Shown: positions 1 through 7,516 of the stretch, in pieces
Layout: the number at the start of each line of letters is the position of its first letter
How positions within the stretch are numbered: the stretch's first letter is position 1
Assembly (NCBI RefSeq): GCF_902706295.1
Contig: NZ_CACSJJ010000015.1
Span: 62,001-126,000, forward strand
DNA length: 64,000 nucleotides
Source of the DNA: Arthrobacter sp. 18067
GTDB taxonomy: Bacteria > Actinomycetota > Actinomycetes > Actinomycetales > Micrococcaceae
Direction of reading: 5' to 3'
Program-made: the position numbers and the translations under genes
The notes under the pieces: model-generated
What the model saw: only the letters and a program-made list of their open reading frames with translations
Database searches by the model: none
What the model was told of the DNA's origin: nothing

Positions 1-255
1 GGTGGTCACCTTCTGCGGGTAGTCATCAGCCAAGATGTCGACGGGTTCAATGTCCACGGTGGGGTTGGCGGCCTCGTAGCCGTCAAAGAGGGCCTTGAAC
101 TCCGGTGTGCCCTCGTAGTTCCAGACCGAGACGGTCAGCTTGGTCTTACCGTTGGCTGCCGGTTGTTCGGCCGGACCGGCTGCGCCTGCACAGCCAGTGA
201 GTCCAAGCCCTGCAGTCACCGCAAGGGCGATTGCGGCGAGGGTTGTGCGCTTCAT
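1..255 (-). CDS. Sugar ABC transporter substrate-binding lipoprotein (5' end only)
   Basis: Only the first 85 codons are in the window; the gene runs off the left edge. The product starts with a short basic stretch and a hydrophobic segment ending in the lipobox LTGC (Cys at residue 22), so it should be a lipid-anchored extracellular protein. The mature start (KTKLTVSVWNYEGTPEFKAL) is typical of family 1 solute-binding proteins for sugars. An AGGAGA ribosome site lies just upstream of the ATG. It follows the hydroxyacid dehydrogenase gene on the same strand with a 61-bp gap, so the two are probably co-transcribed. The ligand is unknown; a sugar or uronate-containing oligosaccharide fits the lyase genes next door. 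Confidence 0.82.
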   Translation of the reverse strand, partial: MKRTTLAAIALAVTAGLGLTGCAGAAGPAEQPAANGKTKLTVSVWNYEGTPEFKALFDGYEAANPTVDIEPVDILADDYPQKVTT

Positions 256-316
256 TGCGTTCTCCTTAGTGGGGGTTCTTAAGTCTGCCGCGGCTGCGGC
301 TGTGGGTTTGACGGGG

Positions 317-1330
317 CTAGGCGCTGAGGCCGAGGTCCGCGTGGACTACTTGGGCCTGGAGGTCCTTGCCGGCGAGGTACCGTTCGAGGTCATCCAGTGC
401 AGCATCGGACATCCGCCGGGTTTCAGTCCCGAGAGAGCCGGCGATATGTGGTGTGAGGATCACATTGGGGAGGTCGTACAGGGTGGATTCTGCGGGCAGC
501 GGCTCGGGCTCCGTGACGTCCAACAGGGCTGTGATTCGTCCGGTGGCGCACTCCTTCTCGAGTGCTGCCGTGTCAACCAATGAACCGCGTGCAGTGTTAA
601 TGAGCGTCGCGTGGTCCTTCATGGCGCGGAGCTCTGCCGTGCTGATCATGTTGCGCGTTTCCGGCAGTGCCGGGGCGTGGATGGTGACCACGTCCGACGC
701 CGGCAGGAGCTCGTGCAGGGGGACCAGCTTGCCGCCCGCGGCCGCGACTTCGAGCGGATCCGCGTGGGGATCGCTGACCAGGCAGGTGACGTCCTGCAGC
801 TGCTGGACCAGTTGGACCACCCTGCGGCCGATGCGGGAGAAGCCGATGACGCCCACCACGCGGCCAATGTTCCCCAGCTCGCCGCGATCACCGATGTAGC
901 TCCAGTCAGCGCGGAAGGTGCGGGCGTCGTTGGCCAGCACGTGTGCCTTTTTACCTGCCAGGACGATCGAGGCGAACGTGAATTCAGCTACCGGGATCGC
1001 GTTGGCGTCGGCGCCGTTGGTCACGGTGATGCCGCGATCCCAGAGTTCTTCGCTGACGAAGCTGCGCACTGTTCCCGCACAGTGGAAAACTGCCCTGAGC
1101 TTGGGCATGCGCTCCAACCGCTCTGCATTGAGCTGCGGAACCCCCCAGCTGGTGAGGAGGATTTCCACCTCTTCCAGGCGGTTTGTCAGCTCGGGGGCGT
1201 CCAAGGAATCCGTCCACGGCTCGTCACCAAGATCAACCAGTCCAGCCAGCCGCTCCAGTCGCGTGGAATCGAACTGGTCAGCAAAGGTTCCGCTATTCAT
1301 GACCAGCAGTGCCTGGGGCTTGAGCGACAT
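317..1330 (-). CDS. D-2-hydroxyacid dehydrogenase family protein
   Basis: A 337-residue NAD(P)-dependent oxidoreductase of the phosphoglycerate/glyoxylate dehydrogenase family, a normal length for the family. The Rossmann motif is VVGVIGFSRIGRR (about 158-170), with Ser in place of the usual central Gly. The catalytic triad is visible: Arg248 in NTARGS, Glu274 in DVTEPEP and His295 in TPHIAGS. It would interconvert a 2-hydroxyacid and a 2-oxoacid in the cytoplasm; the substrate cannot be read from sequence. It is transcribed ahead of the binding-protein gene and divergently from the heparinase-like operon, which suggests a role in catabolism of sugar acids released from a polysaccharide. Confidence 0.85.
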   Translation of the reverse strand: MSLKPQALLVMNSGTFADQFDSTRLERLAGLVDLGDEPWTDSLDAPELTNRLEEVEILLTSWGVPQLNAERLERMPKLRAVFHCAGTVRSFVSEELWDRGITVTNGADANAIPVAEFTFASIVLAGKKAHVLANDARTFRADWSYIGDRGELGNIGRVVGVIGFSRIGRRVVQLVQQLQDVTCLVSDPHADPLEVAAAGGKLVPLHELLPASDVVTIHAPALPETRNMISTAELRAMKDHATLINTARGSLVDTAALEKECATGRITALLDVTEPEPLPAESTLYDLPNVILTPHIAGSLGTETRRMSDAALDDLERYLAGKDLQAQVVHADLGLSA

Positions 1331-1380
1331 TGAGGGGATCCTCCCTTCGAAATTTTCGGCGGCCTGTTCGACCGTGATTT

Positions 1381-1396
1381 ATGTGTTGCATCACAT
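1381..1396. promoter_or_regulatory. Candidate operator between dehydrogenase and lyase operon
   Basis: ATGTGTTGCATCACAT is an imperfect dyad (arms ATGTG and CACAT, 6-nt centre) in the 164-bp divergent intergenic region. A second small dyad, GTTC-N6-GAAC, lies further toward the heparinase-like gene. The likely ligand is the DeoR/LacI hybrid regulator of the operon. Assignment is inference from position and symmetry. Confidence 0.35.
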
Positions 1397-1494
1397 CTAA
1401 TAATCAGTACATACTCATAAACAAGACAGTTCATTCAACTCAATCGGGGTTGATCTGAAACGTTCAAACTCGAACAAATGAGAGAAGAATCCTT

Positions 1495-3462
1495 ATGGCA
1501 ACCGGCAACGCCGCCGTTGTAGCGCCACCTCTTCGCCCTTTACGGAGTGCCTGGGGCCCGTTGGCTGGCGAGTCCTCACTGAGGGAGTCGCTCCGCGGCT
1601 CCCGTGACCGGCTCACCGTTCGTCCAGCGTCCGACGCCGGATGGCAGCTCTCTGCTGCCCGCCCCCTTGTGGAGCTGCGCACCCAGGCCGAAGCCGAGAA
1701 GGGGAGTCCCTGGCCCCAACCGCTCGTTTCCGACTACGCGCGCTACTTCCGCGACGGCAACCGCACGGCGTACGAGGGGCTCGTGGCGAGCCGGCAGCAG
1801 CGGCTGACGCGCGCCGTCGTAATGGCTGCAGTGGCAGGTCCCGATCGGGTGGGCTGGCTCGATGAGGTGATTGATGGCGCCTACCTCCTCTGTGAGCAGA
1901 GCTCCTGGAGTTGGGCGGCGCACGACGACGTGTTCACGCGCAGCGGCGAGGTGGTCCCGGACCGCACGCTTCCCTATCTGGATCTCGGTGCCGGCGAAGT
2001 TGTGGCGCAGTTGGCGTGGCTGGACCTGGTGCTCGGTGACGCTCTTGATGAGCGTGCTCCTGGCCTGCGTCAGCGCATCCGTCAGGAGACACACGACCGG
2101 GTGATCCGGCCGTTCCTGGACCGGTTCGACTGGCACTGGCTGGGGTTGCACGGCGACGTCCACAACTGGAACCCATGGATCCACTCGAACATCATCGTGG
2201 CTGCGCTGTTGCTGGTGGATGATCCTGGGTTGCAGGCCCAGGTTATTGCCCGTTGCATCGAGGGTCTGGATCGGTTCCTCGCCTCCATTCCGGCCGACGG
2301 TGCCATCGACGAAGGCTTCGCCTATTGGTGGAACGGCGCGGGCCGCGCGCTGGAAGGCCTTGCCCTGTTGGAGGAAGCCAGCGGTGGTGTCCTGAATCCG
2401 GACCTGTCGGTGATCTGTGCGCTGGTCGCTTTCCCGCATCGGATGCACCTTGGTGGCCGCTGGTTCCTCAACGTCGCCGATGGCCCCGCCCGGGCGCATG
2501 AAGGACTCCCGTGGGACATGCTGCACCGTTGGGCCGTCCGGCTGGGCGACTCCGAGGCCGCCGCGCACGCCGCCGTGTTCATGGACGCCGAACCCGACCC
2601 CGATCCCCGCTCCGGACTCGGCCGCGTCCTCACCTCCCTCACCCAACTAAGTAGCAGCAAACGTCGCAATGAGGGCTCATTAGGACATGTGCTGCGACCT
2701 AGTTGGGGGACGTACCTGCAGTCGGTGCAGATCATGGTCGCGCGGCAAGCTCCGGGCACCTCGGACGGGCTCACGCTCGCGGCGAAGGGCGGACACAACG
2801 GCGAGCACCACAACCACCGGGACGTCGGCTCCGTCGTGGTCGCCGTGGACGGGGTGCCCCTGCTCGTCGATGCCGGCCAACCCACCTACACCGCGCAAAC
2901 GTTCGGACCTGATCGGTACCAGATTCGCGCCATGCAGAGTGCCTGGCACAGCGTCCCCGCACCGTTCGGGCTGGAGCAGGGGACCGGGTCTTCGTTCGCG
3001 GCGACCGTTCTCCAGGAGCCGACTCCCGAAGACCCCACGCTCGCATTGGGTCTTGGCGCCGCCTATGGGTTGGACCACGCCGAGCAATGGATCCGCACCT
3101 CACTCATGAACCGCGAACTTGGGTCCGTGGTGATTGACGACCGTTGGAATCTGCCAGCGCACCCGCCAGAGGGAACGCACGACGTCGACATCACCTACCT
3201 TGTTGCCGGCACCGTCCGCGTGGGTTCAGACGCGACGGCGACCATCACCTCTGTCGGAATTCCGACAGTCATCAGCCACGTGGGACTGCACCTGCGCTGG
3301 AAGCCGGCAACCGCCGTCGTGCTCGTAGACGAATGGCACCTCGACGATCCGCTCCTCAGCGACATCTGGGGCCAAAAACTCACCCGGATCCGGTTCCGCA
3401 TGCCCGAAGAAACCCGCGCTTCAGGCGCATTCACCCTCACAGTGGAGGCCGCAAATGACTAA
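1495..3462 (+). CDS. Heparinase II/III-like polysaccharide lyase
   Basis: A 655-residue protein of the heparinase II/III family (alpha/alpha toroid followed by a beta-sandwich). The diagnostic motif AKGGHNGEHHNHRDVGS lies at about 427-444, followed by DGVPLLVDAGQPTYT. Residues about 100-380 are helical and Trp-rich, as in the toroid domain. These enzymes cleave uronate-containing polysaccharides by beta-elimination. No signal peptide is evident, so the enzyme may act on imported oligosaccharides. A purine-rich GAGAGAAGAA precedes the ATG. It is the first gene of an operon with the regulator (8-bp overlap) and the DUF2264 gene. Residues about 383-405 are encoded by a 67-bp palindromic repeat (separate entry), just before the beta-sandwich. 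Confidence 0.85.
   Translation: MATGNAAVVAPPLRPLRSAWGPLAGESSLRESLRGSRDRLTVRPASDAGWQLSAARPLVELRTQAEAEKGSPWPQPLVSDYARYFRDGNRTAYEGLVASRQQRLTRAVVMAAVAGPDRVGWLDEVIDGAYLLCEQSSWSWAAHDDVFTRSGEVVPDRTLPYLDLGAGEVVAQLAWLDLVLGDALDERAPGLRQRIRQETHDRVIRPFLDRFDWHWLGLHGDVHNWNPWIHSNIIVAALLLVDDPGLQAQVIARCIEGLDRFLASIPADGAIDEGFAYWWNGAGRALEGLALLEEASGGVLNPDLSVICALVAFPHRMHLGGRWFLNVADGPARAHEGLPWDMLHRWAVRLGDSEAAAHAAVFMDAEPDPDPRSGLGRVLTSLTQLSSSKRRNEGSLGHVLRPSWGTYLQSVQIMVARQAPGTSDGLTLAAKGGHNGEHHNHRDVGSVVVAVDGVPLLVDAGQPTYTAQTFGPDRYQIRAMQSAWHSVPAPFGLEQGTGSSFAATVLQEPTPEDPTLALGLGAAYGLDHAEQWIRTSLMNRELGSVVIDDRWNLPAHPPEGTHDVDITYLVAGTVRVGSDATATITSVGIPTVISHVGLHLRWKPATAVVLVDEWHLDDPLLSDIWGQKLTRIRFRMPEETRASGAFTLTVEAAND
2642..2708. 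repeat. 67-bp palindromic element inside a coding sequence
   Basis: An imperfect palindrome bounded by CCCAACTAAGTAGCAGC on the left and CCTAGTTGGGG on the right. It has the same length (67 bp) and about 51 of 67 identical bases as the near-perfect intergenic palindrome at 28379-28445. It is read through in frame by the heparinase-like gene and contributes about 22 residues (QLSSSKRRNEGSLGHVLR and flanks) between the helical and beta domains. Identity was counted by eye. Confidence 0.72.
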
Positions 3463-4603
3463 CGAATCAAGCCCGGAAGCCGGGAAGTCGTTGTTTTCGC
3501 TGCAACGGCGGGAACGGCTCATGGAGGAGTTGCGGGCACACGGAGCCATCACCGTCCGCGATATTGCGGCGAAACTGGGCGTCAGCGAGCTGACCATCCG
3601 GCGCGACGTGAACACCCTCGCCGACGAAGGACTGGTCTCCCGTGTCCACGGCGGTGCGACGCTTCCCAGCCCGCTGGATCGTTCGGTGGCTGTGGGGAGA
3701 CCGTCGGCACACAGTTACTCCATCGGCATGGTGGTTCCCTCGCTGGATTACTACTGGCCACAGGTGATTTCCGGGGCGCGCGGCGAGGCCGAAATCCAGA
3801 ATCTCCGCATCCTGGTCCGGGGCTCCGCGTACGACGCCGCCGACAACCGCCGCCAGGTTCAGGCGCTGCTGGATACACAGAACATTGACGGGCTGATCGT
3901 GGCCCCGGACATGGGTGGAGCGCACGGCAAGGAACTGCTTCGTTGGCTCAACGCTCTGCCCATTCCGGTGATCATGGCCGAACGCAGGGCGCCGTTGGAG
4001 ATCCCGTCGCACCGGCTCGAGTGGGTCGCGACCGATCATTCGTTCGGCGCAGGGATGGCCGTGCGGCATCTCTGGCAGGAGGGGCATCGGATGATTGGCT
4101 GCCTCACCGATTCCAGCAGTCCCACCAGCCCGCATGTGGTCCGTGGCTGGAAGCAGGCCCTCGCTGCGTTGAAGATCCCGCTGGAAAAGTCCATCCATGA
4201 GGACTCGGCCAAGCTGGACAACGGGGACCGTTCCAAGCACTTTGATCATGTCCTGGAGCTGTGCCGTTCCACGGGGACCACCGCCATGCTGGTGCACTCC
4301 GACACCCAGGCCGTGGCGTTCGTGCAGCATTGCGTGGACCGCGGCGTGGACGTTCCCGGCAGCATGGCGATCGTGGGATACGACGACGAAGTTGCCTACC
4401 TTGCCGAGCCCGCCATCTCCGCGGTTCGGCCTCCCAAAAGCTACGTCGGCAAAGTGGCGGTGCAGCTCATGGCCGCACGCCTGGCCGAAGGAAGGATGCG
4501 CCCTGTGCATCGCATTGACCTGAACCCGGAGCTGATCGTGCGGGATTCGTCTCTGGGCGCTCCGCGAGGGTTCGCCGGAGTTGTGCTGGAGGATTCGCTC
4601 TGA
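3455..4603 (+). CDS. DeoR-HTH/LacI-type hybrid transcriptional regulator
   Basis: A 382-residue regulator. The N-terminus (about 16-70) is a DeoR-type winged helix: RRERLMEELRAHGAITVRDI then SELTIRRDVNTLADEGLVSR and HGGATL. It is followed, from about 88, by a LacI/GalR-type periplasmic-binding fold (IGMVVPSLDYYWPQVISGA, DGLIVAPDMGG, PGSMAIVGYDDEVAYLAEPA). This swap of the usual LacI HTH for a DeoR HTH is a known actinobacterial architecture for sugar-responsive regulators. The start overlaps the lyase gene by 8 bp and the stop overlaps the DUF2264 start by 1 bp, so translation is coupled. It probably senses a breakdown product of the polysaccharide and controls this locus. Confidence 0.87.
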   Translation: MTNESSPEAGKSLFSLQRRERLMEELRAHGAITVRDIAAKLGVSELTIRRDVNTLADEGLVSRVHGGATLPSPLDRSVAVGRPSAHSYSIGMVVPSLDYYWPQVISGARGEAEIQNLRILVRGSAYDAADNRRQVQALLDTQNIDGLIVAPDMGGAHGKELLRWLNALPIPVIMAERRAPLEIPSHRLEWVATDHSFGAGMAVRHLWQEGHRMIGCLTDSSSPTSPHVVRGWKQALAALKIPLEKSIHEDSAKLDNGDRSKHFDHVLELCRSTGTTAMLVHSDTQAVAFVQHCVDRGVDVPGSMAIVGYDDEVAYLAEPAISAVRPPKSYVGKVAVQLMAARLAEGRMRPVHRIDLNPELIVRDSSLGAPRGFAGVVLEDSL

Positions 4604-6480
4604 TGCTTCTTCCCCCTTTGGATTACCAGCTTTCGCCCTACACCGGCCTGACCCGCGAGCACTGGTGCGCCTACGCGGACTACCTCCTGCGTTCGGCACA
4701 CCGCTTTGGGACCGAGGACCACGCCAACATCCACCTGCCCGGCGCCAACAGCCGGTACGGCCCGCGGAGCGATTCACTGGAAGCCTTCGCCCGGACGTTC
4801 CTGCTTGCTTCGTTCCGGATTGCGGGAGACCCCGCGAACACCGGGTGGATCGCCGAGTGGTACGCCGCTGGTCTCGACGCCGGAACCAACCCCGCGAATC
4901 CCGACCGGTGGCCGACCCCAGGTGAGTTGGGGCAGGCGAAGGTGGAAGCGGCGTCGTTGGCTGTTGGCTTGGCGCTGACCCGCGACGTTCTCTGGGACAA
5001 GATGCCCGAACGCGTCCAGGAGCAACTCATCGCGTGGTTCGAAACCGTCATTGGCGAGGAATATCCGCCCATCAACTGGGTGTGGTTCCAGATTGTGGTG
5101 GAGACATTCCTGGCTTCAGTTGGTGGCCGGTATTCGGACGAGGACATCGACGCCGGACTCGCCATCCACGACTCGCTCTACCGGGGCGGTGGCTGGTTCG
5201 CTGATGGTCCCGAGCGGGCTTATGACCATTACGTTGGCTGGGCCTTCCAGGTGTATCCGCAGCTCTGGGCCTTGATGGCTCCTTCGGATCCCCGGGTTAC
5301 TGCCCGCAAAGCGCTCGACGGCGACAGGCTGGCTGACTTCCTGGACGACGCCGCCTTCCTTGTCGGCGCGAACGGTGCCCCGCTCATTCAAGGCCGCAGC
5401 CTGATCTACCGATTCGCGGCCGCTGCCCCGTTCTGGGTCGGGGAGCTGTCCGGGCACACGCGCTTGCAGCCGGGACTCAGCCGCCGGGCCGCGTCCGGGA
5501 TGCTCGACTACTTTGCCCGGCACGGATCCATCACCGAGGACGGCCTGCTGTCCATCGGCTGGCACGGCGAGTTCGCCGGCATGAAGCAGGCCTACTCCGG
5601 TGCAGGGTCACCGTATTGGGCGGCAAAGGGCATGCTCGGCCTGGCGCTGCCGGCGGATCACCGTGTGTGGACCTCTGTTGAAGCTCCGCTGCCCGTTGAA
5701 GTCGCCGACACCCAGCGGCTGATCACGGCACCCGGATGGCAGGTGGACGGGACTCGTGCCGACGGCGTGGTCCGGATCCGGAACCACGCCACGGATCACG
5801 CTGTTGTTGGTGCTTTGGTGGCGGACTCGCCCCTGTACGCGCGGATCGGGTACTCCACCCACACGTTCCCCGACCTCTCGCCGGAATCCCGGGACAACGC
5901 AGTGGTCTTCGTTGACCCTGCTGGCAGGCTTACGCATCGGACGGGCTTTGAGTACCTGGGATCGTTCTCCGAGGGCGGCATCCAGGTGGGTGCTTCACGG
6001 TTCACCGCGCACTGGATCGAGCCCGATCCCGATGCCGGCCCCGATCACGGCAGCGGCGTCGCCGGCGTTGCGACTCAGGGGCCCTCGGTCACGGTGGTTT
6101 CGGCGACGCGTGGGGCCATGGAGCTCCGGCTAGTACGCGTTTCCGGTGCTGGTGCTGGTGCGCTCCGGATTGGTGGGTGGCCGGTGGATGCAGCGTCTTC
6201 CATGGTCAGCACTGTCCAGGCTGTGCCGGGGTTCGGTCTGTCTTTGGACTCGTCCGGGACGTTCGTTCGCTCCGGCGCGCACCCGATGGGGTCGGAACTC
6301 ACCATTCCGTGGGTGGGGACCTCGGGCACCGCGCACGACGGCGACTACGCCGCCGTCGTCGTCCTCGCCGGTGACGGAGGTGCTTCGGCGGATGCGGGTG
6401 TCACGTTTGCCGATGGCCACTTCGAATTCCCCGACGGTACCCGCCTCGCCGGTGATCTGCTCACCCGTTTCGACGGGTAG
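4603..6480 (+). CDS. DUF2264 domain-containing protein
   Basis: A 625-residue cytoplasmic protein. Residues about 5-370 match the DUF2264 family as I know it: LSPYTGLTREHWCAYADYLL, GFxPDS-like NSRYGPRSDSLEAFARTFLL, NWVWFQIVVETFLASVGG, GWFADGPERAYDHYVGWAFQ. The family has an alpha/alpha-barrel look and is often found in loci for uronate or rhamnogalacturonan use, so a glycosidase or lyase role is likely, but no activity can be assigned from sequence. The C-terminal half (about 380-625) looks beta-rich. The TGATG junction with the regulator gene shows translational coupling; it is the last gene of the operon. Confidence 0.82.
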   Translation: MLLPPLDYQLSPYTGLTREHWCAYADYLLRSAHRFGTEDHANIHLPGANSRYGPRSDSLEAFARTFLLASFRIAGDPANTGWIAEWYAAGLDAGTNPANPDRWPTPGELGQAKVEAASLAVGLALTRDVLWDKMPERVQEQLIAWFETVIGEEYPPINWVWFQIVVETFLASVGGRYSDEDIDAGLAIHDSLYRGGGWFADGPERAYDHYVGWAFQVYPQLWALMAPSDPRVTARKALDGDRLADFLDDAAFLVGANGAPLIQGRSLIYRFAAAAPFWVGELSGHTRLQPGLSRRAASGMLDYFARHGSITEDGLLSIGWHGEFAGMKQAYSGAGSPYWAAKGMLGLALPADHRVWTSVEAPLPVEVADTQRLITAPGWQVDGTRADGVVRIRNHATDHAVVGALVADSPLYARIGYSTHTFPDLSPESRDNAVVFVDPAGRLTHRTGFEYLGSFSEGGIQVGASRFTAHWIEPDPDAGPDHGSGVAGVATQGPSVTVVSATRGAMELRLVRVSGAGAGALRIGGWPVDAASSMVSTVQAVPGFGLSLDSSGTFVRSGAHPMGSELTIPWVGTSGTAHDGDYAAVVVLAGDGGASADAGVTFADGHFEFPDGTRLAGDLLTRFDG

Positions 6481-6510
6481 CTGTGGCTTAGACGCTTCCT
6501 ACCTTCTAAT

Positions 6511-6626
6511 GTGCAGCGAGCCGTCGAATCGGGTTCGTGTAGGGCTGGGTGTGCTGCCGGTTTCGGGGTCTTGCTGCGGAACGTGCCGTGCACGCGGCGC
6601 AGTGTGCAGCGGGCCATCGAATCGGG
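6511..6626. repeat. Direct repeat pair of a dispersed 23-bp motif
   Basis: Two copies of a 23-mer, GTGCAGCG(A/G)GCC(G/A)TCGAATCGGG, at 6511-6533 and 6604-6626, differ at only two positions. They lie in the 175-bp gap before the acetyltransferase gene. Related copies occur in opposite orientations at 40875-40897 and 40922-40944, which shows a dispersed repeat family. Confidence 0.6.
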
Positions 6627-6643
6627 CGAGCCCACCCCTGCAG

Positions 6644-6649
6644 TAGGCT
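6644..6649 (+). promoter_or_regulatory. -10 box of a probable leaderless promoter (GNAT gene)
   Basis: TAGGCT ends exactly 6 nt before the ATG, so the transcription start would fall on the start codon. No Shine-Dalgarno sequence is present. The same spacing recurs in front of many genes in this window. Confidence 0.5.
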
Positions 6650-6655
6650 CGCGGG

Positions 6656-7456
6656 ATGAGCCAAACCGACGATCGAGCACGCTTCCTCGCGGCATATGAC
6701 CAGGACCTCCGCACCGACGCCGAGACCCCGAGTGCCCTCAAAGTGACCCAGCACGGACCCGTGCGCTTGGTGACCTTCATGAAGGGGCGGGGCTTCGTCA
6801 CGTACCAGGACCTCGGTGGCGCGGACTCGCAGACCATCAAGCGGCTCGTCGCTGAGTCGGTGGCCTACTTCCGCGCAGAACCGGACATCACCAGGGTCGA
6901 ATGGAAATCCCGCGGGCATGACCACGCACCGGGTTTGCACGAAGCACTCATCGAAAACGGCTTCACCCAGGACGAGCCGGAATCGATCATGATCGGCGAA
7001 GCGAAGGCTTTGAGCACAGCTGTGCCACTTCCCGACGGCGTGACGCTGCGGCAGGTCACGGAGGAACCGGACGTGCGGGCCATGAGTGCGATGCAGGACG
7101 AGGTCTTTGGCGAGCCGGTCTCGGATGAGATGGCCGATGCCTTGCTGCGCCGCCTCTCCCTCGATGACGGGGTGCAGTTGTGGGTGGCGGAGGCTGACGG
7201 ACAAGTCGTCAGCGCTGGACGCTTGGAGCCAGTGCCCGGCACGGCCTTCGCCGGTATCTGGGGCGGGGCCACCAGAGAAGAGTGGCGCGGCCGGGGGATT
7301 TACCGGGCATTGACGGCTCGCCGTGCCCAAGCAGCACTCGAGCTGGGCAAGACCCTCATCCACAGCGACTCCACCGAGTTCTCCCGGCCAATCCTGGAGC
7401 GATCCGGGCTGCTCAAGGTCTCGACGACTACGCCGTACCGCTGGGTGCGAGGCTGA
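6656..7456 (+). CDS. GNAT family N-acetyltransferase
   Basis: A 266-residue protein with a C-terminal GNAT fold (about 130-265). The acetyl-CoA pyrophosphate-binding motif is seen as GGATREEWRGRGIYRALTARR, and the preceding strand as VQLWVAEADGQVVSAGRL. The N-terminal 125 residues are a less conserved region (VRLVTFMKGRGFVTYQDLGG) that may be a degenerate second GNAT fold. It would transfer acetyl from acetyl-CoA to an amine; the acceptor is unknown. The gene stands alone and ends before a hairpin at 7460-7500. Confidence 0.85.
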   Translation: MSQTDDRARFLAAYDQDLRTDAETPSALKVTQHGPVRLVTFMKGRGFVTYQDLGGADSQTIKRLVAESVAYFRAEPDITRVEWKSRGHDHAPGLHEALIENGFTQDEPESIMIGEAKALSTAVPLPDGVTLRQVTEEPDVRAMSAMQDEVFGEPVSDEMADALLRRLSLDDGVQLWVAEADGQVVSAGRLEPVPGTAFAGIWGGATREEWRGRGIYRALTARRAQAALELGKTLIHSDSTEFSRPILERSGLLKVSTTTPYRWVRG

Positions 7457-7459
7457 CCC

Positions 7460-7500
7460 GTTCGGGCCCCCTCCCGCGCTCAGCAGGAGGAGGCCCGAAC
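7460..7500. terminator. Hairpin between convergent GNAT and GH30 genes
   Basis: Arms of 15 nt (GTTCGGGCCCCCTCC and GGAGGAGGCCCGAAC, one mismatch) flank an 11-nt loop. It sits between two convergent genes and could end both transcripts, although no strong T-run follows on either strand. Confidence 0.55.
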
Positions 7501-7516
7501 TGGTTACCGAGGAGCC

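Noticed and set aside
1576..2646. Long minus-strand open frame opposite the heparinase-like gene
   Set aside because: It is the codon-position shadow of the high-GC plus-strand gene, has no domain motifs and no ribosome site.
3467..4777. Long minus-strand open frame opposite the DeoR/LacI regulator
   Set aside because: Rich in His, Gly and Arg with no recognisable domain; a shadow of a well-supported gene.
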